A DNA stretch of 64,000 nucleotides from Xiphias gladius (lineage: Eukaryota; Chordata; Actinopteri; Istiophoriformes; Xiphiidae). Position numbers and translations under genes: made by a program. Under the pieces are notes generated by a model. The model saw nothing but the letters and a program-made list of their open reading frames with translations. It made no database searches and was not told where the DNA came from. The stretch is from NCBI RefSeq assembly GCF_016859285.1, contig NC_053417.1, positions 16,214,706 through 16,278,705 of the forward strand, written 5' to 3'. Below are positions 1-26,130 of this stretch, in pieces (position 1 is the stretch's first letter; every line of letters starts with the position of its first letter).

Positions 1-217
1 GAAGAGAGAAAGAGGAAATGAGTCGAGAGGAGGAAGACAGAGAGGGATAGATACAGACAGATTCCCTCGTATCGAGCAAGATTTAACGACCTGCTACACT
101 ATTCTCTCACCATCTCCCTCGCACTCTGATGTTATCTGCTCCTGTTGCGAAGGAGGCATAGCAAGAGAATGAGAAATAGATGGAGAGAGACGCAGATGCA
201 CAAAGAGAGAGAGAGAG

Positions 218-311
<94 letters not shown>

Positions 312-1628
312 TGTGTGTCTGTGTATGAATGCGTAATGGATGATAGGTGCAGATTCAGACCCTGGTTTGACCTATTAGTCACAAACTCATTCTCACATTA
401 CAGCCCCAGTAACTAAAACTTTGGATATACCGTGTGTCCTGGTACATTCCCCCCACCCTATGTGTGTGACACTGTGTTTATGGAGGTATGTGTGTGCATG
501 GTAGCACGCTAACTACCTGCCCATGCCACCCCCCCCAGGATTCCCCTCTCTCCTCCCACACGTTGCCCCCGGTAACTGGGGGAGGCGGTGGGGAGGTAGG
601 GGTGGATAGTGACCATCTGTCAGTGGCCCGGAGATCAATGGAACTAGAGAGGAGGAGGGAGGGAAGGGGTGAGGTGGGGGGTTGGGGGTTGGGGGTGAGG
701 GAGTGGTGCGAGGCTAAATATGTAGCCCACTGTGACCCAGAGCCTGGCTCAATATGCAGCCGTTTTACTTACTGACTGAAAACACACACCCCACTAGTCC
801 CACTCACACGGCCTTTATTAACGAATGGCTGATTTTGGTGTGAGCCAGGAGATGCTAAGACTGCAGTATTGATATGAAACCTGTAGTTTAGACTCTGAAC
901 TACTGCATACATAGACACATACATGCGTGGACTGCTTCAGTTTTAGAATTTGCTCCCATGGCGACAGAGTTGTGGATGTAGAATTGTGTGAGACAGACAA
1001 ACTGAGAGATAGCGTTACAATGACAAAATAAGACGGAGGTATTTGATAGGTTAATCTATATCTAGCTCACTGTGGCAGTGGGTCAGACTAGGACAAAACA
1101 CTACAGCGCTAGCTAATGAATCAACAACAAAACAACGTCAGCCCTGTGGAAATGCTTTACTTCAGCTTCTTCATGGACGAACAAATATACATACACATGC
1201 GCACACACACCCACCCGCCCACACACACACACAAGTACATGAAACATAAATTTTACACATATGAACAAAGCGCATTTGACTGCTACAGTGAAGTAGGCAG
1301 GGGGATTTTTGCTACCTATAGAGCGAGGGCTGTTACCATCATGTGGTGAAAAGCACACTGACATTATGTTGTGCTGCAACAGAGACTGAACTAATTTAAA
1401 ATTCACTGTTGATGCTGGTGCTAGAGCCAGAGCTGGAGGGAGCAGTTTGGGTGTGGAGAAAAGAGGAGAAGAGAGGAAGAGAATGTTTATGTTATTCAAT
1501 GTCCACTGAAGCAATAAGTAAGTGAACTTGTTGACATAATTGCATCCCATCCTAAGTGATGTACAGTAGGTCTCATACTTGAATGTGTATGTTGTCATGC
1601 AAAATAGGGGTAGAAATAGCGGACTCAC
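1..1628 (-). other. nav1: nav1 intron downstream of the 1629-2453 exon (partial)
   Basis: On the minus strand this is the start of the intron that follows the donor at 1628 (exon G then GTGAGT). It contains a (GT)44 microsatellite at 223-310, a G-rich stretch near 570-710, short CA runs near 1200, and no open frame that looks like a conserved protein. The next nav1 exon is expected off the left edge. The frames through the microsatellite encode only Cys-Val or His-Thr repeats. Confidence 0.6.
223..310. repeat. (GT)n microsatellite
   Basis: Perfect (GT)44 run followed by CT/GT imperfections, preceded by a GA-rich stretch. Intronic in nav1. Confidence 0.95.
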
Positions 1629-15712
<14,084 letters not shown>

Positions 15713-15719
15713 ATCTGAC

Positions 15720-18700
15720 CTAATGGAGAAACATAAGGAGAGAGACACGTATAATGAGTCAAGAAGTTGGACTATGAGGTGAGTGCTCCACTTTCAAGGA
15801 TCATCCACAGCAACAATATGAAACTATCAGTATCGAAAGCCCTCCCAAAAAAGTTTGGTTATCCATTTCTATATTAAAATTCCATTGGAAATTAAGCTAA
15901 TCAGGTAAGCCAGTATTTGCTTTTCTTACCACAGAGCTCAGTAAACATCCATGGTATGTTAGAATGTGAATCAAGCACATATGACACACTGAGTCATGGT
16001 AAACCATGAGCTTAGTTAAGCAAGGCAGGGAGCGTCTGCACAATTAAATTTGCATTCTAGGAGTTCAAAAAAACAAAAGCAGTTTTACATACAGACAAGT
16101 GCTCACAGCAACTTCAACCAGCTGTTTTTAGAGCATTATGTTCTCAAGCAACTATATAATTCAAACACACTATCACACAGACTCCCCCTGCACACACACA
16201 CACTGCTCTCATCTGCTCTTGTACACATAACAGCTTCAGAGGAGGACTGTGATCATCCTCTTCTGATTTGCTTGATTCCAGATATTCACAGTTTCAGTAA
16301 CCTTCTTAGCCATCCCACTCAGAATGACACAGACCTCCCAAGAGTTATAAAATTCTGCTTGATATTCTTTGTGGCCCCCTGTCCTAAGCAAACACGCAGT
16401 GAACGTTGGTCAAGTGAAACAATTCATATAATATCATATAAGTAACTACTTCGTGCTGCTCAGGTGGAGGGAGAGAGGGATGATAGCATCTTGGAGAGGA
16501 ACAGCCTAATTCATTTGCTATCCCTCACAAAATAACAGAATCTCACGTGACATTTCTTTTTTAAAATAAAATCTAACTTCATTTGAACATGTAAACCATA
16601 CCTCCCCACATTAGATTTACAATTGTGCTGAACAAATATTTTTAGATTCGTCACTCAAATTAAGACAGGAAAAGTACTGAGCAGGAGGAGGACAAATATT
16701 TTACCCTTAATACTTTACATTACATACATGTGTGATAAATTGTTTCTAAGCATCGTTTTTTCCAATTGTATAGACATTCAGTGAACAATTTTGAACTATT
16801 GTCCAGTCTGAGAAAATACCTGAACATATATCTGTAACTAAAAACTTTTCCTCATCAGTCTGTCTATAAAAAAACATCAGTCTGAGAGTTTTACTGTGAG
16901 GAATGCTTTAGCTAGACTTTTATGACTGTCTCACTTAACATAGTGAACAAATAATGTTGCTGTTGCTGTCCAGATGTGCAGGACCAGGTCAACAGCTGCT
17001 CTGCTCTCACTTTCAGCACTGATATAAACACATTCTTTCATTATTTCTTTTTTACTTTCGACTTCCTGTACAGCACATTTGCTTTGGAACAGTGCAGTAC
17101 AAATAGATTTTAATATTATAATTATACACATCGTTGACAAATACACAGATTTAACGCTTAGCCCTACTTGCCCTTATTTAAATAGCGGAAAGTTTGCTGC
17201 CAGAAGATTTCTTTGGAATCTGTCTTTAGTAAAGCAGAGACATATCAAATTAAGATGTCAAAGTCACGAGGATAACATGTTGGATTATTTTACAGTGTAT
17301 CCAATCACAGTATTGCACACAGTGTAATGTGGATCACACAAACACACACATTTTCCCAGCAGTCTCAGCAAAAGGTCTGTCATTTTCAGAATCCCTGAAG
17401 TGGAAAAAGGTTGACTGCTGCACCTCAAAAACTCAAAACATCCCTGAAAAAAACCTTTCAATTTCTTGTAAAGGAAATGACATTGCCTCTGTAGAGAGTC
17501 CTTCCTCTCACGAACTTACGTACTGACAGAGAAAATGGAGATTTGGTGTTTTGCCAAGGACTGGTGCTCTATCATAGTTGACTCAATGCTAATGCGCAGC
17601 AGCATACAGCAGCGGTGATGCACCAGAAGGTAAACAGAGACAGATGTGATCATCTATCCTCCTTTCCCCTCATCTCTCTCTCTAAATTCCTCCTCCTCCC
17701 CATTCCTCCCCAAATCTCTGTTTCTCTCTGTCTTTTTTTTTTCTCATTCTTTCTCTTGGGAGGCCGAGTCACTAATAAGCATCAGAATTTCTGTCTGTCT
17801 GATATAATTCCTGCCAGGGTTTCCAGGGGCACAGGTGCTGTCTGGCTATGTGTCTATCAGTATGGAAATTGGCTATTCCCTGGGGACACCCTGGGGTCAT
17901 ACTGGTACTACTGCAGCCCACGTAAGGACATACGCAGAACGAGAAAGAAAACAGAGAAAAAAAAAAGACACAATAAGACATTTCTGCTGACTGAACCCAG
18001 CAGCTGTAAGCAGGTGAAAAACTTGTAAATCAATATCTGGTCTGATTCCCTAACAGATAAGAGGATGTTTTACAGCACAAGTTTGTTACACGCGTAGAGT
18101 ATGTTGTCATGTGTCTGTGTCATGTGTTCAAACTCTATACAGGCTTCAAAGACAATATCATTCTGTATCTTTCTGTTACATAAGTGCTCTTACAATGGTA
18201 AGATTGTTGGCTTGCTGAGGCTTTCACTGTAGGTCTAATCGCTTGTCTGGGTACAGAAATCAGTTAAGAATGTGTAGTTATTTGTGGAGTTGTCTAAAAA
18301 TGTACAGGATGATCAAATGTGTGAGGGAAACTGTTTGTGCACCATGTGTATTTTTGGTTTGGTTGAGGCTGAGTTTTTTATGGTATGAGCCTTGTCCTAA
18401 GGCATACAAGTGAGGAATAAAAGGTTAGTAGTTAGGCCTGTAACTAACAATTATTTTCTATCAACTGCCATTTCTTTGCTTTTTTGATTAACCAATAAAT
18501 CAATTGGTCCATTAAATGTCATATCATTGTGAAACATGACTATCACAGTTTTATAAAAACCAAGATTACATTTTCAAATTGTTATCTTTGACTGACAAAC
18601 AGTCCAAACATCTGATGTGTTCAGCTAGCAGTGATATATAACACAGAAACGAGACAAAAGCTTAATCAATTATCAAAATTGTTGGAAAGTAATCAAACAA

Positions 18701-19366
18701 CTTACTTAATTTGCCTTATACTATAGATAAGAGCATTTTGGTTAATAATGTGACATGCATTAGTGTTTCTGTTACATTCACAGAAACAGACAAAACCTCT
18801 AATGTGTATTAGATATTTAAGTAATAATAATAATAATAAACTTTATTTATTAAGCAATTTTTTAAGGTTTAGTTTAAGAGTGCTTTACATCAAAACAAAA
18901 AAAGTCAGGATAAAACAATTCTTCACAATGAGAAGAAATAAAATCAGGCCAGTGAAAGTACAAAGAATGAAACAGAAAAAAATGCCCAACATCACAATAA
19001 CAAAATAAGATAAAAGATACTGGCGCAAAGATGCTAACAAAAACATACTGTCGATTTCATCGCTTTGTTGCAGGTGAATGTAAGGACTGGTGTGGATAAA
19101 TCATAATCTCTAGTGTCTGACTTGTCTCCGGGTCATTCTGCAAGGTTAGTACTGACATCTGCTGGACATTGCAGGTAACTTCACCATCAGGGATCCTAAT
19201 TCCTTCACTCGCCTTCTATTCTGTTTGATTTTCTTCCCATCTCCAAATAGCCAGGAGTTGCTGATGAAAAACACCTTTCACCTCAGCCATGAAACAGTTC
19301 TAGGTACGTACTTTGACACACACACAGCCTGAACTGAGTTTCATGTGATCGAAGAAACATCCCCTA

Positions 19367-19411
<45 letters not shown>

Positions 19412-19816
19412 CCACCCACACTCACATTCACTCTTGTAATGAAAACCCTGTGACTCATCATAAAATCAGTAAGTGAGGTGGTAGCACAGACCTCTATGTC
19501 TGTAAACTGAGGGACATTAGCAGTGTCTGTGTTTCTGTGTGTCACCCAATCTGAAAAGTCGACATTAAATGAATGTAATTACTTGCATAATGACAACAAC
19601 AAAAACAACAGCAATAATGTGCGTGTCGTAAATCATCTTACAGTATGCTAGTGACAAACAGTGGTTCAGAAACACTAAAATCTGCTGTCAGGACTCCTGG
19701 AAAGGCACAGTTTTCTTAGAAGTCGCAACAGCATATAATAATAACATCTGAAGCTCGTAAACTGCCTGCAATGAAATGTCGTGTGCCAGATCTGCTGTCC
19801 CACATGAGTATCTTAC
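15720..19816 (-). other. nav1: nav1 5' intron; no coding exon seen
   Basis: AT-rich intronic DNA with a degraded hAT-like repeat at about 18430-18720, an (AAT) run near 18822-18838 and a CT/CA compound tract near 19372-19420. The plus-strand frames at 16050-16445 and 17615-18028 have no recognisable domain. Confidence 0.5.
18430..18720. repeat. degraded hAT-type non-autonomous element
   Basis: Starts with AGGCCTGTAACTAACAATTATTTT, a worn form of the teleost repeat end CAGGGCTGCAACTAA..ATTATTTT, and contains ATTAACCAATAAATCAATTGG and AATCAATTATCAAAATTGTTG, which echo the same family. Both ends are worn. Confidence 0.55.
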
Positions 19817-19995
19817 CTGTCACTGGGGTACTGAGTCCTTCAGTGTGCTGCTAGGCCGAGCAGGCAGAGCCGGCAGGAGGGAGGTCACACTTCTCCGACG
19901 TCCCAGGAACAATGGGCTGTTTTTTCCTGGATCACTGTTGCATCCTCACCGCTGCCCTCCCATTGGTCCACGCCGCCTCACCATTCACCAAGACA
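19817..19995 (-). other. nav1: putative non-coding first exon and promoter of long nav1 transcript
   Basis: On the minus strand the sequence CCCCAGTGACAG|GTAAGA gives a near-perfect donor at 19817/19816. Upstream the DNA is locally GC- and CpG-rich, in contrast with the AT-rich flanks, and has a CCAAT box in the motif GGACCAATGGG near 19960-19970. When joined to exon 15719, the frame of the nav1 ATG hits an in-frame TGA just upstream, so the exon would be 5' UTR. The far boundary is estimated. Confidence 0.45.
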
Positions 19996-20119
19996 GGAAG
20001 CTGTAACAAACAGGAACGACATTTTCATCCAATCGGAGGCCCCTGTACTGCGGTGACTAATTTTCAAAGTCAATTTTTTTGATAAGATGTTCTCCTCTTT
20101 TGGCATAAAAACGTCATTT

Positions 20120-20123
<4 letters not shown>

Positions 20124-20207
<84 letters not shown>
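20124..20207. repeat. (CA)n microsatellite
   Basis: About 41 perfect CA units just upstream of the putative nav1 promoter on the minus strand. Confidence 0.95.
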
Positions 20208-20209
<2 letters not shown>

Positions 20210-20693
20210 ATAACCTGAAAACTGTCTGAACAATGAACTGAAAACTGTTTGTTATCATGAGTCAGTGACCCAAATGGGAATTTACTTGGCATACAGTGAC
20301 CCACAATGACACATATGCTGTCATCCTCAAAAATGACACAACATAGCGTTTAAGTCATCTAAAAAGCTTATATCTCCATATATCTATATCTGCGCACATT
20401 GTCAACTGCACAGGAACACATTTCTTAAAATAGTTTTTGCCGTTAATTTCATCACAGTGTATATTTCCTGTCATAAAATGGGTTTGTAACTGTTTCATTT
20501 ACTGAGGAAAACCACTTTACTGAAGTCAAAAAATAAAAATGACCTAAACTGGTGTCACAAGGTCTTCAGTGCAGCATAGTCCAAGCACATGGAGAAGTCA
20601 TCGGTTGAGGAGTCTCGAGGTTTCTTCAGAAGGAGTGTGAATCACGCACAAACTAGGAAAAAGATGCAAGTCTAAGACACGCACACACACACT

Positions 20694-20972
20694 GACACAC
20701 ACACACTTGTACTTCTATCTTTGTGAGGACCCTCATTGACATAATGCATTCCCTAGCCCCTCTCCCTAACCTCAACCATCACAACTAAATGCCTAACTCC
20801 AAGCCTGACCCTAACCTAAACCTAATTCTAACCTGAACCCTAAAACCAAGTCTTACCCTCAAACAGCCCTTTAAAGTTGAGAGGACCGGACTAAAAATCG
20901 TCCTCACTTTCCCAAACTGTCCTCACTCCCAAGGTCTAAAACTCAAAAAGGTCTTCACAAAGATAGAAGTAC

Positions 20973-20978
<6 letters not shown>
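20694..20978. repeat. miniature inverted-repeat element set inside a (CA)n tract
   Basis: The left end ACTTGTACTTCTATCTTTGTG, AGGACC is mirrored at the right end by GGTCTTCACAAAGATAGAAG, TACAAGT, giving imperfect terminal inverted repeats of about 27 bp around a 285-bp element. CA repeats lie on both sides (20680-20705 and 20979-21025). The interior has many CCTAACC-like units. I recall this as a common teleost repeat often found in CA tracts. Confidence 0.7.

Positions 20979-21025
<47 letters not shown>
20979..21025. repeat. (CA)n microsatellite
   Basis: Perfect CA run directly abutting the right inverted repeat of the element at 20694-20978. Confidence 0.95.
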
Positions 21026-21027
<2 letters not shown>

Positions 21028-21620
21028 CCAGAAGTACTCATTATAGAAGCAAGTATGGTGGTACAAACATAAGCATCCACAAACTTAACAGGTCAGAGCA
21101 TAACCAGACTACCAACAATATAAACATGACCATGTGTGCACAAACACTTTCCCTCCATTGCGATTCACTGCTACAGATCCTATCACGTCGTCCTCAGGTG
21201 TACACACGATAGTATGTATGTTACACATGCGGCACTGAGTCATACAGCCCCTATAGCGCTGACTAAGGCTGATCACATCATGTCACCACTAGTTATAGGA
21301 TACCCCCACCTCTCTCATCCCCTCGCCATCTCTTTTCATCCCACTTAAGCTCTGCCTTTCTTTCTGTTTGCCTCTCTCTTTCAGTCTACGGCCATCTCTC
21401 CGTTACGCTGGTGATTTTGATACCACTGTGAAAATGTTCATAGATCAAGATATAGTGTTTTTATTTATCTTTTCACAGAATCATAGTTGGCTTTACACTA
21501 ATGAGAGAGCACAGATTCACACAAACAGGGGGAGATACACAGCAACGGCCAAATTAACACATGCCTGAACAGAATTATTAAATATTGCCTCAAGTAAAAT
21601 AAACACAAGGCTACACTCAC

Positions 21621-21870
21621 CCTCTGTAAGCATCAGGATTCAAAGCCTCAAGTGAGTTTGTCTCCGATCTGTATGCTGCTGAGTGTGCCCAGCTGAGTCC
21701 CTGCCTTTGCTTCTGTCTACTTTCGCCTGGTAGGCCCCTGAGCTGCAAGCATGTGTATTTGTGTGTGTGTCTCTGTCTGTCATCCCCCTCCTCTATCACG
21801 TCATGCCGCTCTGCTGCTGCTGCAGTACGCCTGGAGCCATATCCCCGCCCCTCTTTCTTTTTTCCTCCCC
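21621..21870 (-). other. nav1: second putative non-coding 5' exon of nav1
   Basis: Minus-strand donor CAGAGG|GTGAGT at 21621/21620. About 230 bp upstream are a GGGGCGGGG Sp1-type box and a TGACGTGA CRE-like element, followed by a (GA)n tract. It could be an alternative distal first exon for nav1. Evidence is donor quality and promoter-like motifs only; the far boundary is estimated. Confidence 0.35.
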
Positions 21871-21885
21871 TCATCACAATCCTTA

Positions 21886-21888
<3 letters not shown>

Positions 21889-21927
<39 letters not shown>
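21889..21927. repeat. (CT)n microsatellite
   Basis: Perfect CT run. On the minus strand it is a GA tract just upstream of the putative 21621 exon of nav1. Confidence 0.95.
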
Positions 21928-21930
<3 letters not shown>

Positions 21931-23600
21931 AATGGACCTGTTGGCTGTGCTCCCTCCCTCTCTGAGATGAAATATGAGCTCAGCTAAGGCACACACAGGT
22001 TGGCCCATTAGCTGAATGAGTTTGGTTTGTTTGTCTGTGGCTGTGTGTACCCGCGCAAGGCTGCCTGTATAGTGTGAGTAATACATGGCAATTAAGCAGA
22101 TGTGGCCACAAATGTGAAAAGCCCAAACCCATCATCCGGCTTTCAAGGTCTAATTGGTGGTCGGAGAAAGCAAACTGAAAAAAAAAACAACAAACAGATT
22201 ATGCTATGATAGATCCGCTGACGAAAAATGAAAATGTGCATAAAAACACACAATCGCACACGTACATCTACATCTCATGTCTATATCTGTGTCTGTACTT
22301 GGTGTACATGCCTGCTTAGTGCATATGCCTGCATGAACGAGCACCCTGAGGGAGGAGCATCCCATCCATCACTCCTAATTTGTCCCACACCTCTAATGAA
22401 TAGGGAAGAGGCGGAGCGAGAAAGAGAAGTAAGGGAGATACAAAAAGAGAAGAGAGGCTGGAAACAGGAGGCAGCAATGGAGAAATCAACGTGCACAGTG
22501 AACCCTCTACTGACGTCTTTTTCCAGCTGACAGAGTAACAAAATACACCCCAGATCTGACATTGAACTCAGCTTCTCCAGACTCTCTCCGTCTTCATAAA
22601 CCACAGATTGTAAAAATCTCATCGCATGTAGCCAGCTCACAAACAGAGGAAAATGTTGTTTAAATGTAACAGCAGTGAGGCACACTGCTGGAACTGTCAC
22701 TGTTGTTGTGTGTGAAGCCAGGGTTTCCCTAGGATGGAGGTGTGGAACTGAGATTTCATTATTCATGGTAAACACTTAACAAGCCCCAAAGATGTTTTAT
22801 TAGCTATTTTGACTTCCAGGCATCATTTCCCTGTATTTATTCACAGGTTGTTTGTTTTATGAGTTTAACAGAAAGAAATCTGGTTATTCTGCGATTTTTC
22901 CTTTGTTTTTTGTTTCATTTGTTTTGTTTTTCTTCCTCCACCTCTCTTCCTGTTCTCTCCTCATATTTCTGCTGAGCTGGCTTACAGTTTGACTCACTGA
23001 CATGAGGGACAGTGCTGAATGGTTAATGAAGATTTTGAAACCAGCAGGATCAGACCTACAAAATATGTCTGTAATGGCCCATTTTCACAGCATATATTCA
23101 GAGGCTTCAATTATTGTTTAAAAGTTCATTTCTGAGAATCATGAAATGTTTTTCTCGTATTGTGTGTATTTAATCAATCATCGGACACAACAGTCTGTAA
23201 GGGTCCTTACAGTCTTGATCTTGCGGTAAGGTATAGCCTCAGGGTTCCCTGGCTGATCACATATTGATCAGGCATTGACTGGCTGCACTAACGCTTGACT
23301 TTGCCCCCCCCCCACACACACACATATATGCACATACATTACAGTCTGCCCTTCATGCGGTAGACCAAATTCACTTAAATGCTCACCTCCAAATTCATTA
23401 ATGCCAAGGCCCCTCTTCTGTTTTTCCAGCTCCCAACAATTTTGGATTTAAACGTGGGGAACTGATGCACGGCAAACATTCCGAACCCAGCCACAAGTAC
23501 AAAACACACGCGGATGATCTGTTGCTTTGACTCAGTGGCTCATGAAACAGGAAGTGACTTGTATCAGAAGGATTATGGTTAGGAGTGTGCAAACGACTGC

Positions 23601-23723
<123 letters not shown>

Positions 23724-24448
23724 TGGGGGGAGGGGCTTAATGTCATAGCTAATCTTGTGATGTCCCCCAAGGCATGTCCAACGACCCCCCCCCCAAAAAG
23801 CAGAGACTGACCCTGACACACGCTGTTGTGACAATGGGACATTTGTGTCACTGTCAGCCCAAGGAGCATCTGGACGGCTTTAAGGTGGGTGCTAATCTAA
23901 CATGTTGACCGTCTGGAACACAGGGCCTCAGATGTATAGCTTTACTGAGATTAATAAAATTAAAAAAAAAAAAACACGCACACAAAAGACAGGACATGTA
24001 TTGATCCACAAAAAAAACAGAAAAACACAATAAGTTGATTCAGCTTAGAGGAAGTCACCATTTTCACTGTGAAAGTTTATATCCAATTACCAGTTCTCCA
24101 TCAAAGCTGCATCAGCATCCTGTTTGTCTCTATGACTGTGCCTCATGTGACTGCACTATTAACACTAGATGGCGCCAGACTGCCTCACTACAGTGTACCA
24201 GTTGAGATGAGGCCGGTTAAATGAAGATTTAAAAACTTGACTGTAAAATTACAAACTATCACTTAATAGAGGAAATTTATCTCTAAGATTTTTTTATTTT
24301 TTTATTGACATTTTAATTCTACCTTTAAAATTGTTTTTTATTGACAGTTTAAATCCATCCACTTACCCCTGGTACCCACCGGACATGACATGAATTTCTT
24401 TTTTTTCCCTCTCTACTCTCGTTTTCTTTAATCTCTCATGTCATTAAA

Positions 24449-24548
24449 TAGATCTTTTTCACAGCAGACATTTTGGCTGTGGTGAACACACCTGTGCTTT
24501 TCCTGCTATGTCAAATTATGTCAAATGTCTGCTGTGAAAAAGGGTCTA
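24449..24548. repeat. short inverted-repeat element (about 100 bp)
   Basis: The left arm AATAGATCTTTTTCACAGCA,GACATTT is mirrored by the right arm AAATGTCTGCTGTGAAAAAG,GGTCTATTG, giving inverted repeats of about 25 bp with few mismatches. The core TTTTCACAGCAGACATTTT recurs at 38934-38953 in the csrp1 intron. No coding capacity. Probably a MITE. Confidence 0.65.
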
Positions 24549-24582
24549 TTGCCTTACAAAGGGTGGGGGAGGGATGGTCGGT

Positions 24583-25640
24583 TTAGATGTTGGAAGTGGG
24601 CTCAACTGTTTTCCTCCACTTCTGTGGTTTCCTCAAACCCAGAAAGTGGCGGGCTCTCCTCCAGACGGAAGGCTCCTTCTTTGCTTTGTCGAGGATCTCC
24701 ATGGGTTCAGGATCAGGGAGAGCATTAGGAAGAGACTCCTCCTGCTTGCATGTTTCATTCTCATGCTTTTCAACAGGCTCATCCCTCATTTTATCCTCCC
24801 GCTTCTCCTCGAGCTTCTCCTGACGCCTGAGCATTTTTCATCGGGGAGGCCCATTGTCCTCTCTCTCAGATTTGAGTTCTGTGGAGAGCTCATGGTTGAG
24901 TGAGAGCTGAAAGCTGAGCTGAGTTTTCAGCTCCTCCAGCTCTCCCTGCAAAAAACTTTTCCTGCTGAGCAGCATTTTGCTGTCTCTCCTCTGCCATTTT
25001 TTGACAGACAGTGTCCTGCTCAGCCCTCAAGTTTTGCATCAAGTGTTGGTCCTGTGACACACTATCTGCGTGAGACTTGATCTCAAGCTCACACTGAAGA
25101 CTGTTAGCGTGCTGCCTGACTGTGAGGACATCAGCTTTATACCTTTGGCTTACCTCTTGGTATGAAGCCCTGAGTTTCACCCAGTTCCTCTTAGAGTAAC
25201 TTATTTTTCTCCCTGTCTGCCTGGAGCTCAGCCGTAATCTTCTCCTGGCTGATTATATGTGCCACCTGCAGCTCCTCGTAATCTTTCTGAAGGTGTTTCT
25301 TCTCCTTTCTCTTGATGGTATTCCTCACCTGAGTGGCAATCTTTGTGGTGCTGAGGGTTTCTGCATCACTGTACTTTTGCAGACCCTCTCTAGCTCTTTT
25401 CTTGTTTCTTTTCCCCTGTTGATATACATGTCTTTCAGGGTTTTTTATGCCTAGCCAGCTGTTGTTTTGTCTCATCCAATAGTTGTTTTTGTCTCATCTT
25501 TCTCTTGGCAAAGTTGGACTATTCGTTTTCGATCTCTAGAACAGTTAGCCCTCTCCCTACTTAAGAGCCCCTTGAGGTTCCTAATTTCTTTATTAACTGC
25601 ATGGCGGTCTTGAGACCTACCTGTGACCCATCTATTGCAA
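24583..25640 (-). pseudogene. decayed coiled-coil protein gene (multi-copy fish family)
   Basis: Minus-strand fragments, in order: a stretch with NKEIRNLKGLLSRE and ANCSRDRKRIVQLCQEKDE (about 25480-25640), a Lys/Glu/Gln-rich coiled-coil segment (25191-25475), a further coiled-coil segment (24890-25180), and a C-terminal piece ending VWRRARHFLGLRKPQKWRK (24583-24834). The pieces lie in different frames: there is a frameshift near 25470, a stop after ADREKNKLL near 25192, and further shifts between 25180 and 24834. No introns separate them. I recall similar C-termini (VWKR-RH-LGLRKP-RWK) in many teleost loci annotated as trichohyalin- or golgin-like. Function unknown; this copy cannot make the full protein. 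Confidence 0.6.
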
Positions 25641-25844
25641 AAACTAAGCATTTTCTAAAACTGAATTATCTGATCTGACCTCACAACTATCAGTGATACT
25701 CTATTTACATGATTACATAATAAAGAGTACTGGAAAAATGGTAGAACATATTTAAAGTATGTAATTTATATTTAGTTAGGAGAGACCTGGTGTGTTTAAC
25801 ACTTAACAGCACTTTTTTTTACTTCCTCCTGTGGGGATTTTTCT

Positions 25845-26130
25845 TGTCTATAATTCTGTAACCTACCAAGGAGGTTATGTTTTAAGCCTGGTCTGTTTGC
25901 TGGTTTGTTTGTTTGTTTACTGGTCAGCAGGATTACAATACATGCAAAAAGTACTGAACCGATTTGCACCAAACTTGCTGGAGGATTGGGGCACGGGCCA
26001 GGAAAGAACCCAATAACTTTTGGTGTGGATCTGGTTAAGGGGGCAGATTCAGGAATTTTCACTTTCCTTAACATGGCAAGATCCGTCAATTTTCTCCTTG
26101 GCCGAGGTATACATTCTACTGAGTGCTAGT
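25845..26130. repeat. dispersed repeat with conserved ends
   Basis: Begins AAGGAGGTTATGTTTT and ends TTGGCCGAGGTATACATTC, TACTGAGTGC, with internal blocks GTACTGAACCGATTTGCACC, CAAACTTG, GGATCTGGTTAAGGGGGCAG. I recognise these blocks as a repeat found widely in fish genomes; class not assigned. Open frames across it are not genes. Confidence 0.6.

Noticed and set aside
107-416. Open frames of Cys-Val or His-Thr repeats
   Set aside because: They are translations of the (GT)n microsatellite. The same applies to frames at 14457-14829, 20070-20304, 23532-23869, 53314-53625 and 55801-56157.
1113-1628. Extension of the nav1 frame beyond the exon
   Set aside because: It crosses a consensus GTGAGT donor at 1628; the residues after SQML lose all similarity to NAV1.
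20740-20880. Telomere-like CCCTAACC units
   Set aside because: They are degenerate and lie inside a short inverted-repeat element, so they are not an interstitial telomere array.
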